The position numbers and the translations under genes are program-made. A stretch of DNA of 64,000 nt. It comes from Saprolegnia diclina VS20. Its lineage: Eukaryota > Oomycota > Saprolegniomycetes > Saprolegniales > Saprolegniaceae. Below the pieces are notes generated by a model. The model searched no databases and was not told the DNA's origin. It saw nothing but the letters and a program-made list of their open reading frames with translations. Shown here one piece after another: positions 23,860 through 32,383 of this stretch (its first letter is position 1; every line of letters starts with the position of its first letter). The DNA lies in the NCBI RefSeq assembly GCF_000281045.1, contig NW_008246077.1, positions 560,384 to 624,383 on the forward strand, written 5' to 3'.

Positions 23860-24711
23860 TTAGATGGGGCGGCGGACAATGCTACGGTTGCCACGGATCG
23901 TCACGTGCTCGCTCTGCGCAGTGCTGCAAAGCCGCATGACGAGTGCATTCGACCGTGCATCTAGCGCCTTCCACATGTGCTGGGCGTACGAGACTTGCTC
24001 ATACGACTGGCCCGGCGCCAAGACCATGTACGGAACCTCCGTGGCGTTGGATTTCTCCCACACGAGAGCAACAGCAGCTCCGGTCGCATTGAGGAAGTGC
24101 AGGATTATCGGCGTTGGCGTCGCTGTATCGGAAGACACGCGCAGCGACTGGACATCAAGGACCTCGACGACGCTTGGCGTCGATGGTGCCTCGTAGTATT
24201 CGAGGAGCCCGCCCGCATGCATGATCTTCCACACATGTCCGACGTACGTGTCTTGCGTGTAGAGCATGTCAGGTGCTACGCGGCTGTAGGGCACGTCATC
24301 ACCGTCTTCGTCGACCCAGATAATGTCGATTGGTACTCGGAAGCGGCACACAAAGGTGATGCGGGTCGGCTGCTGGCTCGTTGGCGACCGACGACGCGGT
24401 GCATCAAGCGGCGGCGCCGACGGCCGCAGTGTCACAAGAGTCGTCGAGCGTGTCGCGGTGGTGGCCGCTTGGTGCTCGAGGATCGCTTGCTTGAGCGAGT
24501 AATTGGGCATGAGCTCCGTCGACGGCAGCTCTTCGTTGGTCACGGGACTCCGCCGGTGCGACTGGAACCAGCGCGTGATCTGCGCCCGCTCGTACGAGTG
24601 GCCGTCGCGCGCAATCACGGGGTCGCGCATGATCTCGCACGAGATCGGGCACAGGAACGAGTGCAGCCCGGCCATGTTGCACTTTCGAGATGACAGCGGA
24701 ACAGAGACCAT
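23860..24711 (-). CDS. U-box protein with two VHL-beta-like domains (putative E3 ubiquitin ligase)
   Basis: An intronless 283-residue protein from ATG 24711. A U-box at residues 19-81 (LCPISCEIMRDPVIARDGHS, RRSPVTNEEL, NYSLKQAI) should recruit a ubiquitin E2. Two VHL beta-domain-like repeats follow. The first (117-164) contains IIWVDEDGDDVPYS and TYVGHVWKI; the second (202-249) contains VALVWEKSNATEVPY and SYAQHMWKA. The residues that form the hydroxyproline pocket in human VHL (W88, Y98, S111, H115, W117) correspond to W218, Y228, S241, H245 and W247 in repeat 2. In repeat 1 they are W132, Y142, T155, H159 and W161. No VHL alpha/BC-box part is seen; the U-box would replace the Cullin-2 module. 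A hydroxyproline-dependent ligase is inferred. A degenerate copy is at 26957-27105. Confidence 0.88.
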   Translation of the reverse strand: MVSVPLSSRKCNMAGLHSFLCPISCEIMRDPVIARDGHSYERAQITRWFQSHRRSPVTNEELPSTELMPNYSLKQAILEHQAATTATRSTTLVTLRPSAPPLDAPRRRSPTSQQPTRITFVCRFRVPIDIIWVDEDGDDVPYSRVAPDMLYTQDTYVGHVWKIMHAGGLLEYYEAPSTPSVVEVLDVQSLRVSSDTATPTPIILHFLNATGAAVALVWEKSNATEVPYMVLAPGQSYEQVSYAQHMWKALDARSNALVMRLCSTAQSEHVTIRGNRSIVRRPI

Positions 24712-25157
24712 CACTCTGCAATGACGTGGGCTGCGGACACGCAACTCAAACTAAGATCTTAGTTCGAATCGAGACCTTGACAAAGGATTACAGTGCCTGG
24801 TCAATTACAGAGGGCACGAGATGATAAATACACTAGCTCCAAGGGCGGGTGTGTATATCATCTTATGCAAGGGCTCTCCGTGCGGCTTTCCCGGCTCGGG
24901 CGCCGGTAGCGGACCTATTTCTTTCCTTGGACGGACTCGGTGATGATCTTGGCAATGATATGTCGGTTGATGTCGACATCTCCGTGATCCGGAACGCGCC
25001 GAGCCACGTGACGAGCAGCTTCTGGTATTATTTATCGTGTCCAGACCAAAGAACGTAGCAGATGTTTTTATTACATGCATCTAAGGGATACCCTGGAACA
25101 TACTCACCGACGCTGGCGACACATTCCGATGTGTTCAACGAGAGTCGGCTCCATCAA
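24712..25157. other. Intergenic; boundary of the duplicated segment
   Basis: No complete gene. A minus-strand fragment (about 24911-25030) reads as a plausible C-terminal peptide ending IITESVQGKK, but a stop lies just upstream. It may be debris of another gene. Confidence 0.4.
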
Positions 25158-25380
25158 CCACGTGTACTCGTGCAAGTATGGCAACTTCGTGATCGGCTGT
25201 CGCGCGTCACGGGACAAGTTTGACGACTCGCAGCCCACACTCCTCTATCCGAGCACGACCTGCAAATATATGTGCCCTTTGTTAATGATACGGTACAGGA
25301 TGTCGATGTATCTGAAAGGCGTATTTGCGCGCTTTGACCCGACGTTCGTGCCGCCCATGGCCAAAGTGCCGTTCGACTAG
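25158..25380 (+). pseudogene. Truncated duplicate of the myotubularin-fusion C-terminus
   Basis: Similar at DNA and protein level to 22104-22414 of the TBC-myotubularin gene. Shared are [22 protein letters not shown] and the closing [11 protein letters not shown] before a stop codon. Two internal deletions relative to the parent remove the MFDSEK...DMH segment and a QFAPQ-type segment; the parent intron region is scrambled. The whole catalytic part is absent. The frame stays open to the stop, but without the phosphatase core this is best read as a gene remnant. It ends 61 nt before the assembly gap, so more may be hidden there. Confidence 0.8.
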
Positions 25381-25441
25381 AAGGACACTCACTTCGGATG
25401 CTTGCTTGCGCGCAACGGTAGCGATATTCCGTTGCAGGTTG

Positions 25442-25683
25442 NNNNNNNNNNNNNNNNNNNNNNNNNNNNNNNNNNNNNNNNNNNNNNNNNNNNNNNNNNN
25501 NNNNNNNNNNNNNNNNNNNNNNNNNNNNNNNNNNNNNNNNNNNNNNNNNNNNNNNNNNNNNNNNNNNNNNNNNNNNNNNNNNNNNNNNNNNNNNNNNNNN
25601 NNNNNNNNNNNNNNNNNNNNNNNNNNNNNNNNNNNNNNNNNNNNNNNNNNNNNNNNNNNNNNNNNNNNNNNNNNNNNNNNNNN
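25442..25683. other. Assembly gap (run of N)
   Basis: 242 undetermined bases inside the duplicated region. Size and content are unknown; the repeat structure around it is a likely cause of the break. Confidence 0.99.
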
Positions 25684-26396
25684 GATGATGCGTGAAGACA
25701 GAAGCAGTAACCTCTTGCCCCGATCTGGAAATGGCAACGAAAGCCACACGACGTCGCGCTACAGACTGGGTTAGGAATGACTAGAGTGGACGCGACCAAA
25801 GTTCTGATCGTAATGACGAGTTCAAACCGTGAAGATGAGTTGTAACGGTCGAGCATTGCGCTATCTTGCGTCAGCTCCTTGCGTCAATCGTTTCATGCAA
25901 GCAGTACGCTAAATCGCCCTTGGGCTGACATATCGGCCAAGAAGACCTCGTATACCAAGGACAACGTGCGTCTACCTCTGGGATGACTACGTGTTGCTCA
26001 CAGACGAATACTCGAAATGTTTGTGATCGCGTCAATGTCTTGTCAATATGGTGGTGAGTGCGCGTATTTTGCACGGTAGCTGCTACGAGCGGTGCAAAAT
26101 CAACCAGCAAGTACTAGTACAATACTGGGCTGTCCAGATTGATGCAGTACTGGGCTGAGCTGAAGCTGCTGCCCTAGTTGCATGTGCGTATACCGAATTT
26201 GTCAACATTGTTCGAAAATCAAATGGCTCGAATCTGAGTGGAACCAGAAGCAACCGATCATATTGATCCCAGTGCTCTCCTTTCGTGGGTGGTGCTGGGC
26301 GGCTGAAATGCCGTCGCGAGTGTGCGTAATGACCCGAGGTATCATCGATCCTACTTCTCCTTCGCGTTCTCGCCTGCCACTTTGTATTTTGCAAAC
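25684..26396. other. Intergenic; right copy of duplicated spacer with a hairpin
   Basis: No gene. It holds a strong inverted repeat at 26067-26101 (ATTTTGCAC / GTGCAAAAT, with inner GTAGC-T-GCTAC) and two copies of TACTGGGCTG (about 26125-26155). The last 100 nt align with the region before copy A of the small gene family. Confidence 0.55.
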
Positions 26397-26771
26397 ATGT
26401 TTAAAATCGTCGCTCGTTTCATACTGCGCCGACCGACCAAGATACTGACGTCGCCACCCCGCTTCAATTGGTCCCGCGCGGCCAAGCGACGGTCGAGCGC
26501 CGTGTATGATGCCGTATCGAGCAACGTCACAAGCTTGCATCGCTACAGCGTGCTCTCCAAGATGCAGTGGACGCGCCGCCCAACGCCGGCGCAGACGTGC
26601 CAGCCGCAGTACGTGACCCTTGTGGGCGGCCACTGGGTGCCGTTGCACCCGGTGGAAACGCGGTTGAGCAAAGTCCAGCGACGGGCCTTTCGCAAAGCTC
26701 TCTTTGTGATCCCCGAAGACCCGCAAGGCAGCGAGACGGACGACGACGATGACGCTTCCGATGACGCCTAA
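26397..26771 (+). CDS. Small unknown protein, family copy B
   Basis: An intronless 124-residue paralogue of copy A. It has the same basic start (MFKIVARFILRRPTK), core (FNWSRAAKRRSSAVYDAV, YSVLSKMQWT, YVTLVGGHWVPLHP, KVQRRAFRKALFVIPED) and acidic end (ETDDDDDASDDA). Upstream about 100 nt and part of the downstream sequence also match copy A, so gene plus flanks were duplicated together. The frame is fully open with conservative changes, so it is probably functional. Function unknown. Confidence 0.72.
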   Translation: MFKIVARFILRRPTKILTSPPRFNWSRAAKRRSSAVYDAVSSNVTSLHRYSVLSKMQWTRRPTPAQTCQPQYVTLVGGHWVPLHPVETRLSKVQRRAFRKALFVIPEDPQGSETDDDDDASDDA

Positions 26772-26956
26772 CCCAGAGCAGCGACGATCCTGTGTTATTT
26801 ATCGCCTATATCCCTCGGTCGAAGAGGGATATATTGTCTTATGTTTAAAACACTTGATTTTGTACGACGTTTTGGCCTTTTCGTGCCAACGACAACCAGA
26901 CCGATGCATCCTGCATCACGCATTTTTCTCTATTTTGAGCATTAGAAAGGTGTTTG

Positions 26957-27105
26957 ATGCGGCGCAGAACAACACGATCCGCGTACCCCGTGCTCACTCT
27001 GCATACTGCCGCGAAGCTGCCCGAGACGCGCATTCGACTGCACGTCCAGCGCCAAGACGGTGTACGAGACCTCCGTGTCGTTGGGTTTCTCCCACCCGAG
27101 ACTTT
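26957..27105 (-). pseudogene. Decayed copy of the U-box/VHL gene (3' part)
   Basis: Plus-strand bases 26957-27105 align with about 23862-24062 of the U-box/VHL gene. An internal deletion of about 80 nt removes the SYEQVSYAQHMWKALDA coding stretch. The remaining piece still reads WEKPNDTEVSYTVLAL on the minus strand, matching WEKSNATEVPYMVLAP of the parent. U-box and first VHL repeat are missing. Its place, about 190 nt after small-gene copy B, mirrors the parent's place about 210 nt after copy A. Confidence 0.75.
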
Positions 27106-27187
27106 TTGCACAACTCGACCGTGATGAGAATGAATATATTACATTTCAATCGAGTCGTTGTAAATAAATATAAAAGCGCGAAGATCT

Positions 27188-27538
27188 CTAGTCGTCGTCT
27201 TGGGCGGTCTCTTCTTCAATGACGTAGAGCTTCTTGCCGAGGGCGCGGCGCTGGTTCTTGCTCCACTCGGTTTCATAATGTCGGAACGGCACGCAGTGCC
27301 CGCCCACGATCGTGAGGTACCGGAATTGCGCCGGGCGCGTCGGCTTTGTTGGGCGGTGCGTCCAGTGCACCTTGGAGAGGACGCTAAAGAGGTGCAAACT
27401 CGGCACATTGGCGCTCGAGAGCGCGCCAAAGACGGCGTTTGGCCGAGCCTTTGTGACGCGCGACCAGTTGATCGGGTGCGCCGGCGCCGTGGCTTGGCGC
27501 GAGGCAAGAATCCGGCCGAACGAAGAGCGCGTGAGCAT
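27188..27538 (-). CDS. Small unknown protein, family copy C
   Basis: An intronless 116-residue third member of the A/B family, on the opposite strand. The ATG at 27538 gives MLTRSSFGRILASRQ, again a basic amphipathic start. The core is INWSRVTKARPNAVFGAL, LFSVLSKVHWTHRPT, YLTIVGGHCVPFRHYE and NQRRALGKKLYVI, ending in acidic AQDDD. It is more divergent than A is from B. The flanks do not align with theirs, so it is probably an older, inverted duplicate. Confidence 0.75.
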   Translation of the reverse strand: MLTRSSFGRILASRQATAPAHPINWSRVTKARPNAVFGALSSANVPSLHLFSVLSKVHWTHRPTKPTRPAQFRYLTIVGGHCVPFRHYETEWSKNQRRALGKKLYVIEEETAQDDD

Positions 27539-28315
27539 TTTGTAGCAAAAGGAAAAGTGAAAAGCGATTTGCACCGTCCGATCGCACGGTGGTACCGTCT
27601 ATTCCAACCCCATTTTTTTGAAATTGCATCGCGCCAAAATTTTTCGCGCGACAAGCCGAAAAACAGTCGGCGATAGATGGGCACGTGCGATAGAGAGCGT
27701 CCCATTCCTACGAGCATCCATGGACTGCCACGTGTCCTTTCAACAGCCAAGCGACTTCGAGAGTCCCGTGAATCGGCAGCGTGAATTTGAGGGATAGAAT
27801 AATGAGCGCGGCTTCTTGAATGCGATGTGCAAGCGTGGTCGAAGGCTTGGCGCCCGGTCGCGACGATTGACGGACACGTAGTAACATGCTTCGAGCGGTC
27901 TCTTGCGAGTTGAATATTTTGAAATAGCTAAACAGAACTGGCACACACAAGGCGGCGGATATGGGTCGTGAGCATGCGTCTGCCTGTTGGTTTTACAATA
28001 ACAAAACATTGGAAATGCGTGAGATGCCATCTGAATAATGGCGCGAGAAGGTCCAGGAACTGATGCGCGATCAAATCCGCGACGACTCCATTGTTGATGC
28101 AGCATACTATTCGACTTACTATTCGTCTGCGGTCGGTTCTTGTATTGGCAGCGAACGTGGTTTGCCTGATTATCTCTGGACAACGTTGGATCTCGGCACT
28201 GCAGGAAACGTAATAATGATTGATTGAGCGACAAGGAGCTGCGTGGACGAACGCTAATAAACGTCATATCTACAGTGTATCTATCGAGCGAGAACGACTA
28301 CCATCGACTTGAACG
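27539..28315. other. Intergenic region, no supported gene
   Basis: A 175-codon minus frame (27740-28267) exists but has no domain, no codon bias like its neighbours and mixed AT-rich composition, so it is left out. Nothing else is recognised. Confidence 0.5.
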
Positions 28316-28588
28316 CTACGACATGTTGTCTTCGTCGTACGACTCCACAACGGAGCGGAATTTGTTGCTAGTGCTTTGGTGGTGGCCGCTTCGCGGCGCA
28401 AGTCGGCGGTGCGTCAAGGGCGCCAACGGCAACGGCGCTTTGGTTGTTGTCGGTGGCGCCAGTGGGGTGCGGAGACCAGTCGACGGAAACGGAGATGGTG
28501 TCGGGGCGCGCACGTACTTGCGGGGCCTTTGCTCGAGACGGCGCGCTTCCTGCACTTCGAGGGCCTGAAGGATCTTGGTACCAAACAT
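28316..28588 (-). CDS. Small proline-rich protein, hypothetical
   Basis: A 90-residue frame with ATG at 28588 and a TAG stop. It starts MFGTKILQALEVQEARRLEQ, has a basic/proline-rich centre (APTPSPFPSTGLRTPLAPP) and an acidic end. Codon third positions are GC-rich as in neighbouring real genes, while the surroundings are not; that is the main support. No domain recognised. It could be a fragment of a longer gene whose other exons are not visible. Confidence 0.4.
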   Translation of the reverse strand: MFGTKILQALEVQEARRLEQRPRKYVRAPTPSPFPSTGLRTPLAPPTTTKAPLPLAPLTHRRLAPRSGHHQSTSNKFRSVVESYDEDNMS

Positions 28589-29245
28589 CGCGGTGTGTGT
28601 TGAACGGAGGTAACGTTAAATGCAAACTGACATGGATGGCGCGATCTTCCAGCGTTGGAATGAGCGCGAAAAAATTGCTGGAAACCAGCCAATCAGCGGT
28701 CTGTTCGATCGAACCTGCCCAATGAAAACGCTGTATCGGTGACACACGCCGGCGCAAAAATTATCCGTTGGCTCGATGCCGATGCTCGCATTAAAACATC
28801 CCAAAGGTACTCAAGGAGCGATCGACGCGGACGTCAACTCCACATGACGAACGGTATTCGTAGCCCGGAGAGGACGTCAGCTACACGAGCGTATGGCTAC
28901 CGTCGATGCACGACTCGTGAGACTGTACGATGCAAACACCTGGCTCTCTCCCGCTGGCTCGTCTAGCAAACAACAATCCCAGACCAGAGTCGGCGATTGT
29001 CGCATGCTTCACCCCTCGCAATGAAGTACCATACATCAACACCAGTCTGCATCAACATGACCACGTCCGATGACGCAATGACACGCATGGCGACTGCATC
29101 CGAGCGCAATTTTTCATTGCAGTTTTCATCAAGTACCTCGGATGCAAAACGAGCTCGCAGCAAATACGTGGACCTCGTTCAACATTGTTGAGCTACAGCT
29201 GTACTACTGTAGTGCTACAGTATTTTTGTCGTGACGTGGCATTCA
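28589..29245. other. Intergenic region with a small hairpin
   Basis: No gene supported. TACTGTAG-TG-CTACAGTA near 29203-29220 forms an 8-bp stem just past the 3' end of the next minus-strand gene and may act in its 3' processing (inference). Confidence 0.45.
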
Positions 29246-30575
29246 TTAGTGGCGATTGTGTTTGGTCCCATTTGAGGGCAAGAGAACATCGAGCGAGTCA
29301 CGAATGCGGGCAAAGACGCGCTGGGCCTTGACGCCATCGAGGCCTTCGTCTGTGAAGGGATCTTCGAGCGCTCGCTCCACGTTGAAGATGCCAATCATGA
29401 GGAGGCTCGTCACGACGCTCAGCGTGAGTGCAAAGCCGTAGCTGGTAGGCCCCGCTGTCGCCACGTACACGTAGTAGGGTCCGTAAAAGAGGGGAAGCAG
29501 CAAGATGACGAGCCGCGTGAACGACCGCGTCGCTTGCGGCGTCCGGTACAACTAGTATAGCATTGTACAGCCTGTCGTGTCTCGTCGAAACGGTACCTTG
29601 AGGTTGCAGAGCTTCTCGAGACGGGCTTGGAGCAGCCAGTGGTATTGGTTGATACGCGAGGCCTCGTTCGCGGGCAGTCCCACAGCCTTCATGACCTCGA
29701 CTTGACCTTGGAGGAGTTGGATCGAGTACGTCACCCGGCGCGCGAGGCTGTGAAAGTGATCCAAGAACGATGACGCTTGGTCCTTCCCAACGCTGGTAAA
29801 TTGATGGCGACCGCGCGTAAAAGTCGGCAGCGTCAAGATGCGCTGAAGGTCGGCGAGCACCGTCCGCAAGAGCTGCTTGGTGACGAGAGCATGGTGCAAC
29901 GGCAGCTTCATCCGCTCGTTCTTGCCCCAGTCCCACATGGCGTGGGCCAAGAGCACGTTGCAGCTCAGCGCTTTGACTAGGCATCAAATTGACGGCATGT
30001 TTGTAATCGTTTCGCGTGCGATATTATACCTTCGGCGAGGAGGTCCAGCGCGAGCTCGCGGCGGGTGAACGCTTGTCGGATTTGCATAATCTAGAAACCC
30101 TAAACCCTAAACTGGAATATTCGCTATAGCGTCACGGCGCACCATGGGCGAGACGACCGCGAACGAGACGATGGTCCACGAGAGATTCGCGGCGAACGAC
30201 GGGCCGTCCGTAGCGACGTGCGCGTGGAAGTAGGCACTCGTCGAGACGATCGAGAGGCCGACAACAAGCGCCTACCCCACCTTCCTACATGAGCCAACAC
30301 ATGCGGTGAGCGAAGCGTACGGTTTCCAGCGAGAGCAAGTGCAGCGAGAGGATGATGGCGGCGGCATACAAGTCCAAGCACACATCGCGGCAGTGGGTTC
30401 GCAAAGCGCCGCTGCCGACAGCCAGTAGCGACCGGTCCTCGGTGCCGGCAAAGGCGTCGAGCGTTGGCACGAGTGGGAGGTCGTCAAACGTCGCGTACAG
30501 ATGGGCCACCAGCGGGTCGTCGACCTCGTCGTCCTCGTCGACGACGGTCGTCGACGCGTGGAGCAGTGCTTGCAT
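29246..30575 (-). CDS. Bestrophin-like membrane protein, copy 1
   Basis: Five exons on the minus strand give about 375 residues. Acidic N-terminus (DEDDEVDDP), two hydrophobic helices (AAAIILSLHLLSLETALVV; LSWTIVSFAVVSPM), a cytoplasmic helical part (FTRGRHQFTS, GLPANEASRINQYHW) and a C-terminal membrane pair (LVILLLPLFYGPYYVYV; FALTLSVVTSLLMIGIF). These are followed by the conserved ALEDPFTDEGLD. The last motif resembles the end of bestrophin/UPF0187 anion channels (I-E-D-P-F-G-x-D), which is why I suggest that family; the rest is too divergent to be sure. It is a paralogue of 36090-37356 (shared MYRTPQATRSFT at the same exon junction). The intron at 30091-30142 contains telomere-type repeats. 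Confidence 0.7.
30095..30112 (-). repeat. Telomere-type (TTTAGGG) repeats inside an intron
   Basis: The plus strand reads AAACCCTAAACCCTAAAC: on the gene strand two full TTTAGGG units plus partial ones. They sit at the very 3' end of the 52-nt intron 30091-30142, just before the CTAG acceptor. TTTAGGG is the telomere repeat of plants and is reported for oomycetes. Confidence 0.7.
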
Positions 30576-30616
30576 CGTGCGTTACAAATACGGCCTTTTC
30601 AGTCGGATCTTGGACC

Positions 30617-30715
30617 CATAAGACTTATTTCTTTGACCTATAAGACTGATTTCTTAGAGCCACCTTTAGACCGATTGTTTCTCATTTTGGGTCAACATAA
30701 GACGAATTTGCTTCT
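30617..30715. repeat. Three degenerate copies of an ATAAGAC..ATTT.CTT motif
   Basis: Copies at about 30617-30635, 30638-30656 and 30695-30715 lie in the short spacer between two genes. Low complexity, no function proposed. Confidence 0.4.
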
Positions 30716-30765
30716 CTTCGAGCCATTAGAAGTCGAATGCCTCCTGTATGACATGGCGCTTGACA

Positions 30766-32004
30766 CTATGCGTCGGTGGGCGCGACCCAGCCATCAATAC
30801 TCTTGACGATGAGCGGCAGCACCGTGTCAATCGAGGCTTGGCTGCGGCTGTACAGCGTCACTTGGACCTGGAACGCGCGCTTCTCGACGTCGATATGGTC
30901 CTCTACAGCAGGCAACTTGGTTACGTGAAAGTGCAGTCGTATTTCACCTTTGGTGTTGACATAGCTGCCAATCATGACGGACGGGTGCTCGTTCTGGATC
31001 TTCTTGAGGCCCGCGGCAATAGCCCCTTCAAAAAGGTGCGTTCGCGCCTGTATCACAACGTCAAACTCGCATTGTCACGGTGTAGACTGCGCACCTTGGC
31101 TTGCAAGATCGGGACGCCCTTGAAGTAATCTTCGTTGGACTCGATCATTTGATGCAAAAGACGCGGAATGCCCGGGAGGATGTACACGTTTTCGACAGCC
31201 ACGATCGGCACCTAAGATATAGATTCCTCCCGTAAACACAAAATCAAACGCGCTTGTTTACGTACCCACGTCGAAGTCTTGAGCACAGTGGCTCCTAATA
31301 CACACCACCGATCGCTCATGAGCAACGAGAGCAAGTATGAAGTCGAGAGACCTTTTGGGAACGTGACCATGCGCAGGCGATCTTCGTTGAGCTCTTGGCC
31401 CTTGGCTTCGAGAAAGCGCTGGAGGTCGTCGCGCGTTGGGCCATGTACTTCCATCGGCACCTGAAACGCGGCGGCCTAATGCATTGTCATGCGTATGGAG
31501 CTGGATCATGGCAAAGTACGTACGATGCTTTCGTACGTAATGTCATCGTGCGTAGGGCCAATACCACCTACATACACGTAAAATGTAGCAGCTTTTTTCG
31601 CGTCAAGCGAGGTACCTGACGTGAAAACGTAGCCCGTCGGCCCCACGAGCTTGGCGAACGACTGCACCGTCTCGGCAATCACCTACTTCCATCTTCAGCA
31701 CACGTGCACGCTCGAAGCGCAAGCAAAGCCTTGCCTCGGCATCGTCAGGAATGACGCTAATACGCGCGAGGTCAATGCCACGGCGAAAGAGAAACTTGGC
31801 GAGGTAGTTGCTGTTCGTGTCCAGCGTCTAAAACCACCATGAGATGCGGATACCGCCATCGTCGTGGCTGCAGATGACCTTGCCGCTAAGCACTTCGTTC
31901 GCAATGACGCAGATTGCAGCCTTGGGCGGCGACGTCGTATGGCTCATGCTGCGCGCTTGGATCGATCGGACGAGGTGCAAGGACGACGCTACTCGGGCGA
32001 GCAT
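30766..32004 (-). CDS. MoCF/CinA-type molybdopterin-binding domain protein, probably mitochondrial
   Basis: About eight exons on the minus strand, about 310 residues. The N-terminus from ATG 32004 is a likely mitochondrial presequence (MLARVASSLHLVRSIQARSM). The MoaB/MogA-like fold follows: AICVIANEVLSGK, TLDTNSNYLAKFLF, VIPDDAE, the signature GGIGPTHDDITYESI, GPTRDDLQRFL and NVYILPGIPRL. It ends with the C-terminal part typical of CinA and FAD-synthase N-domains (ARTHLFEGAIAAGLKKI, VMIGSY). Such domains bind nucleotide-like or molybdopterin-like ligands; in human FLAD1 and bacterial CinA they accompany FAD synthase or NMN deamidase activity, neither of which is present here. One intron (31683-31734) has a GC donor. 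It is head to head with MnmE, 379 bp apart. Confidence 0.85.
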
Positions 32005-32383
32005 CCCAAATCCAAAATGCACCGCCTCGTGTATTGTTTCGATAAAGTACGTTTTTATGCATTGGTTCTTTGTATAAGTCGCATCAAGTACGTCGCACTT
32101 GATTGCGTAGGGTGGGCCCTCTTTTCCATTAGGAAGTCCATCGAATTCACACGTATTATTTGGTACGGATTTAGTGTTTATTCGAAGCGTTCACCGACAA
32201 TACGCACAATCGCGACTGGCGTCGCGTGCTCCTCGGCGGCCAAATCTCCAGCGCCTTTATATTACGATAAATACGATGGCGCATACGATGACCCTGCCCA
32301 TAGCGAAGCCAGATATGATTTGGCCATGAGGTACACTATTTAGGTGTATTGGTGGTGAGCCAATCAAATGGCCATTGCAGGAT
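32005..32383. promoter_or_regulatory. Shared promoter region between two mitochondrial-protein genes
   Basis: 379 bp between divergent start codons, AT-richer than the genes, with GCCAATCAAAT (a CCAAT box) at 32360-32370 close to the MnmE start. No other gene inside. Confidence 0.4.

Noticed and set aside
24911-25030. Minus-strand peptide ending IITESVQGKK
   Set aside because: Plausible C-terminus but cut by an in-frame stop and without upstream exons; possibly gene debris.
27740-28267. Minus frame of 175 codons
   Set aside because: AT-rich DNA, no domain, no codon bias, no splice context.
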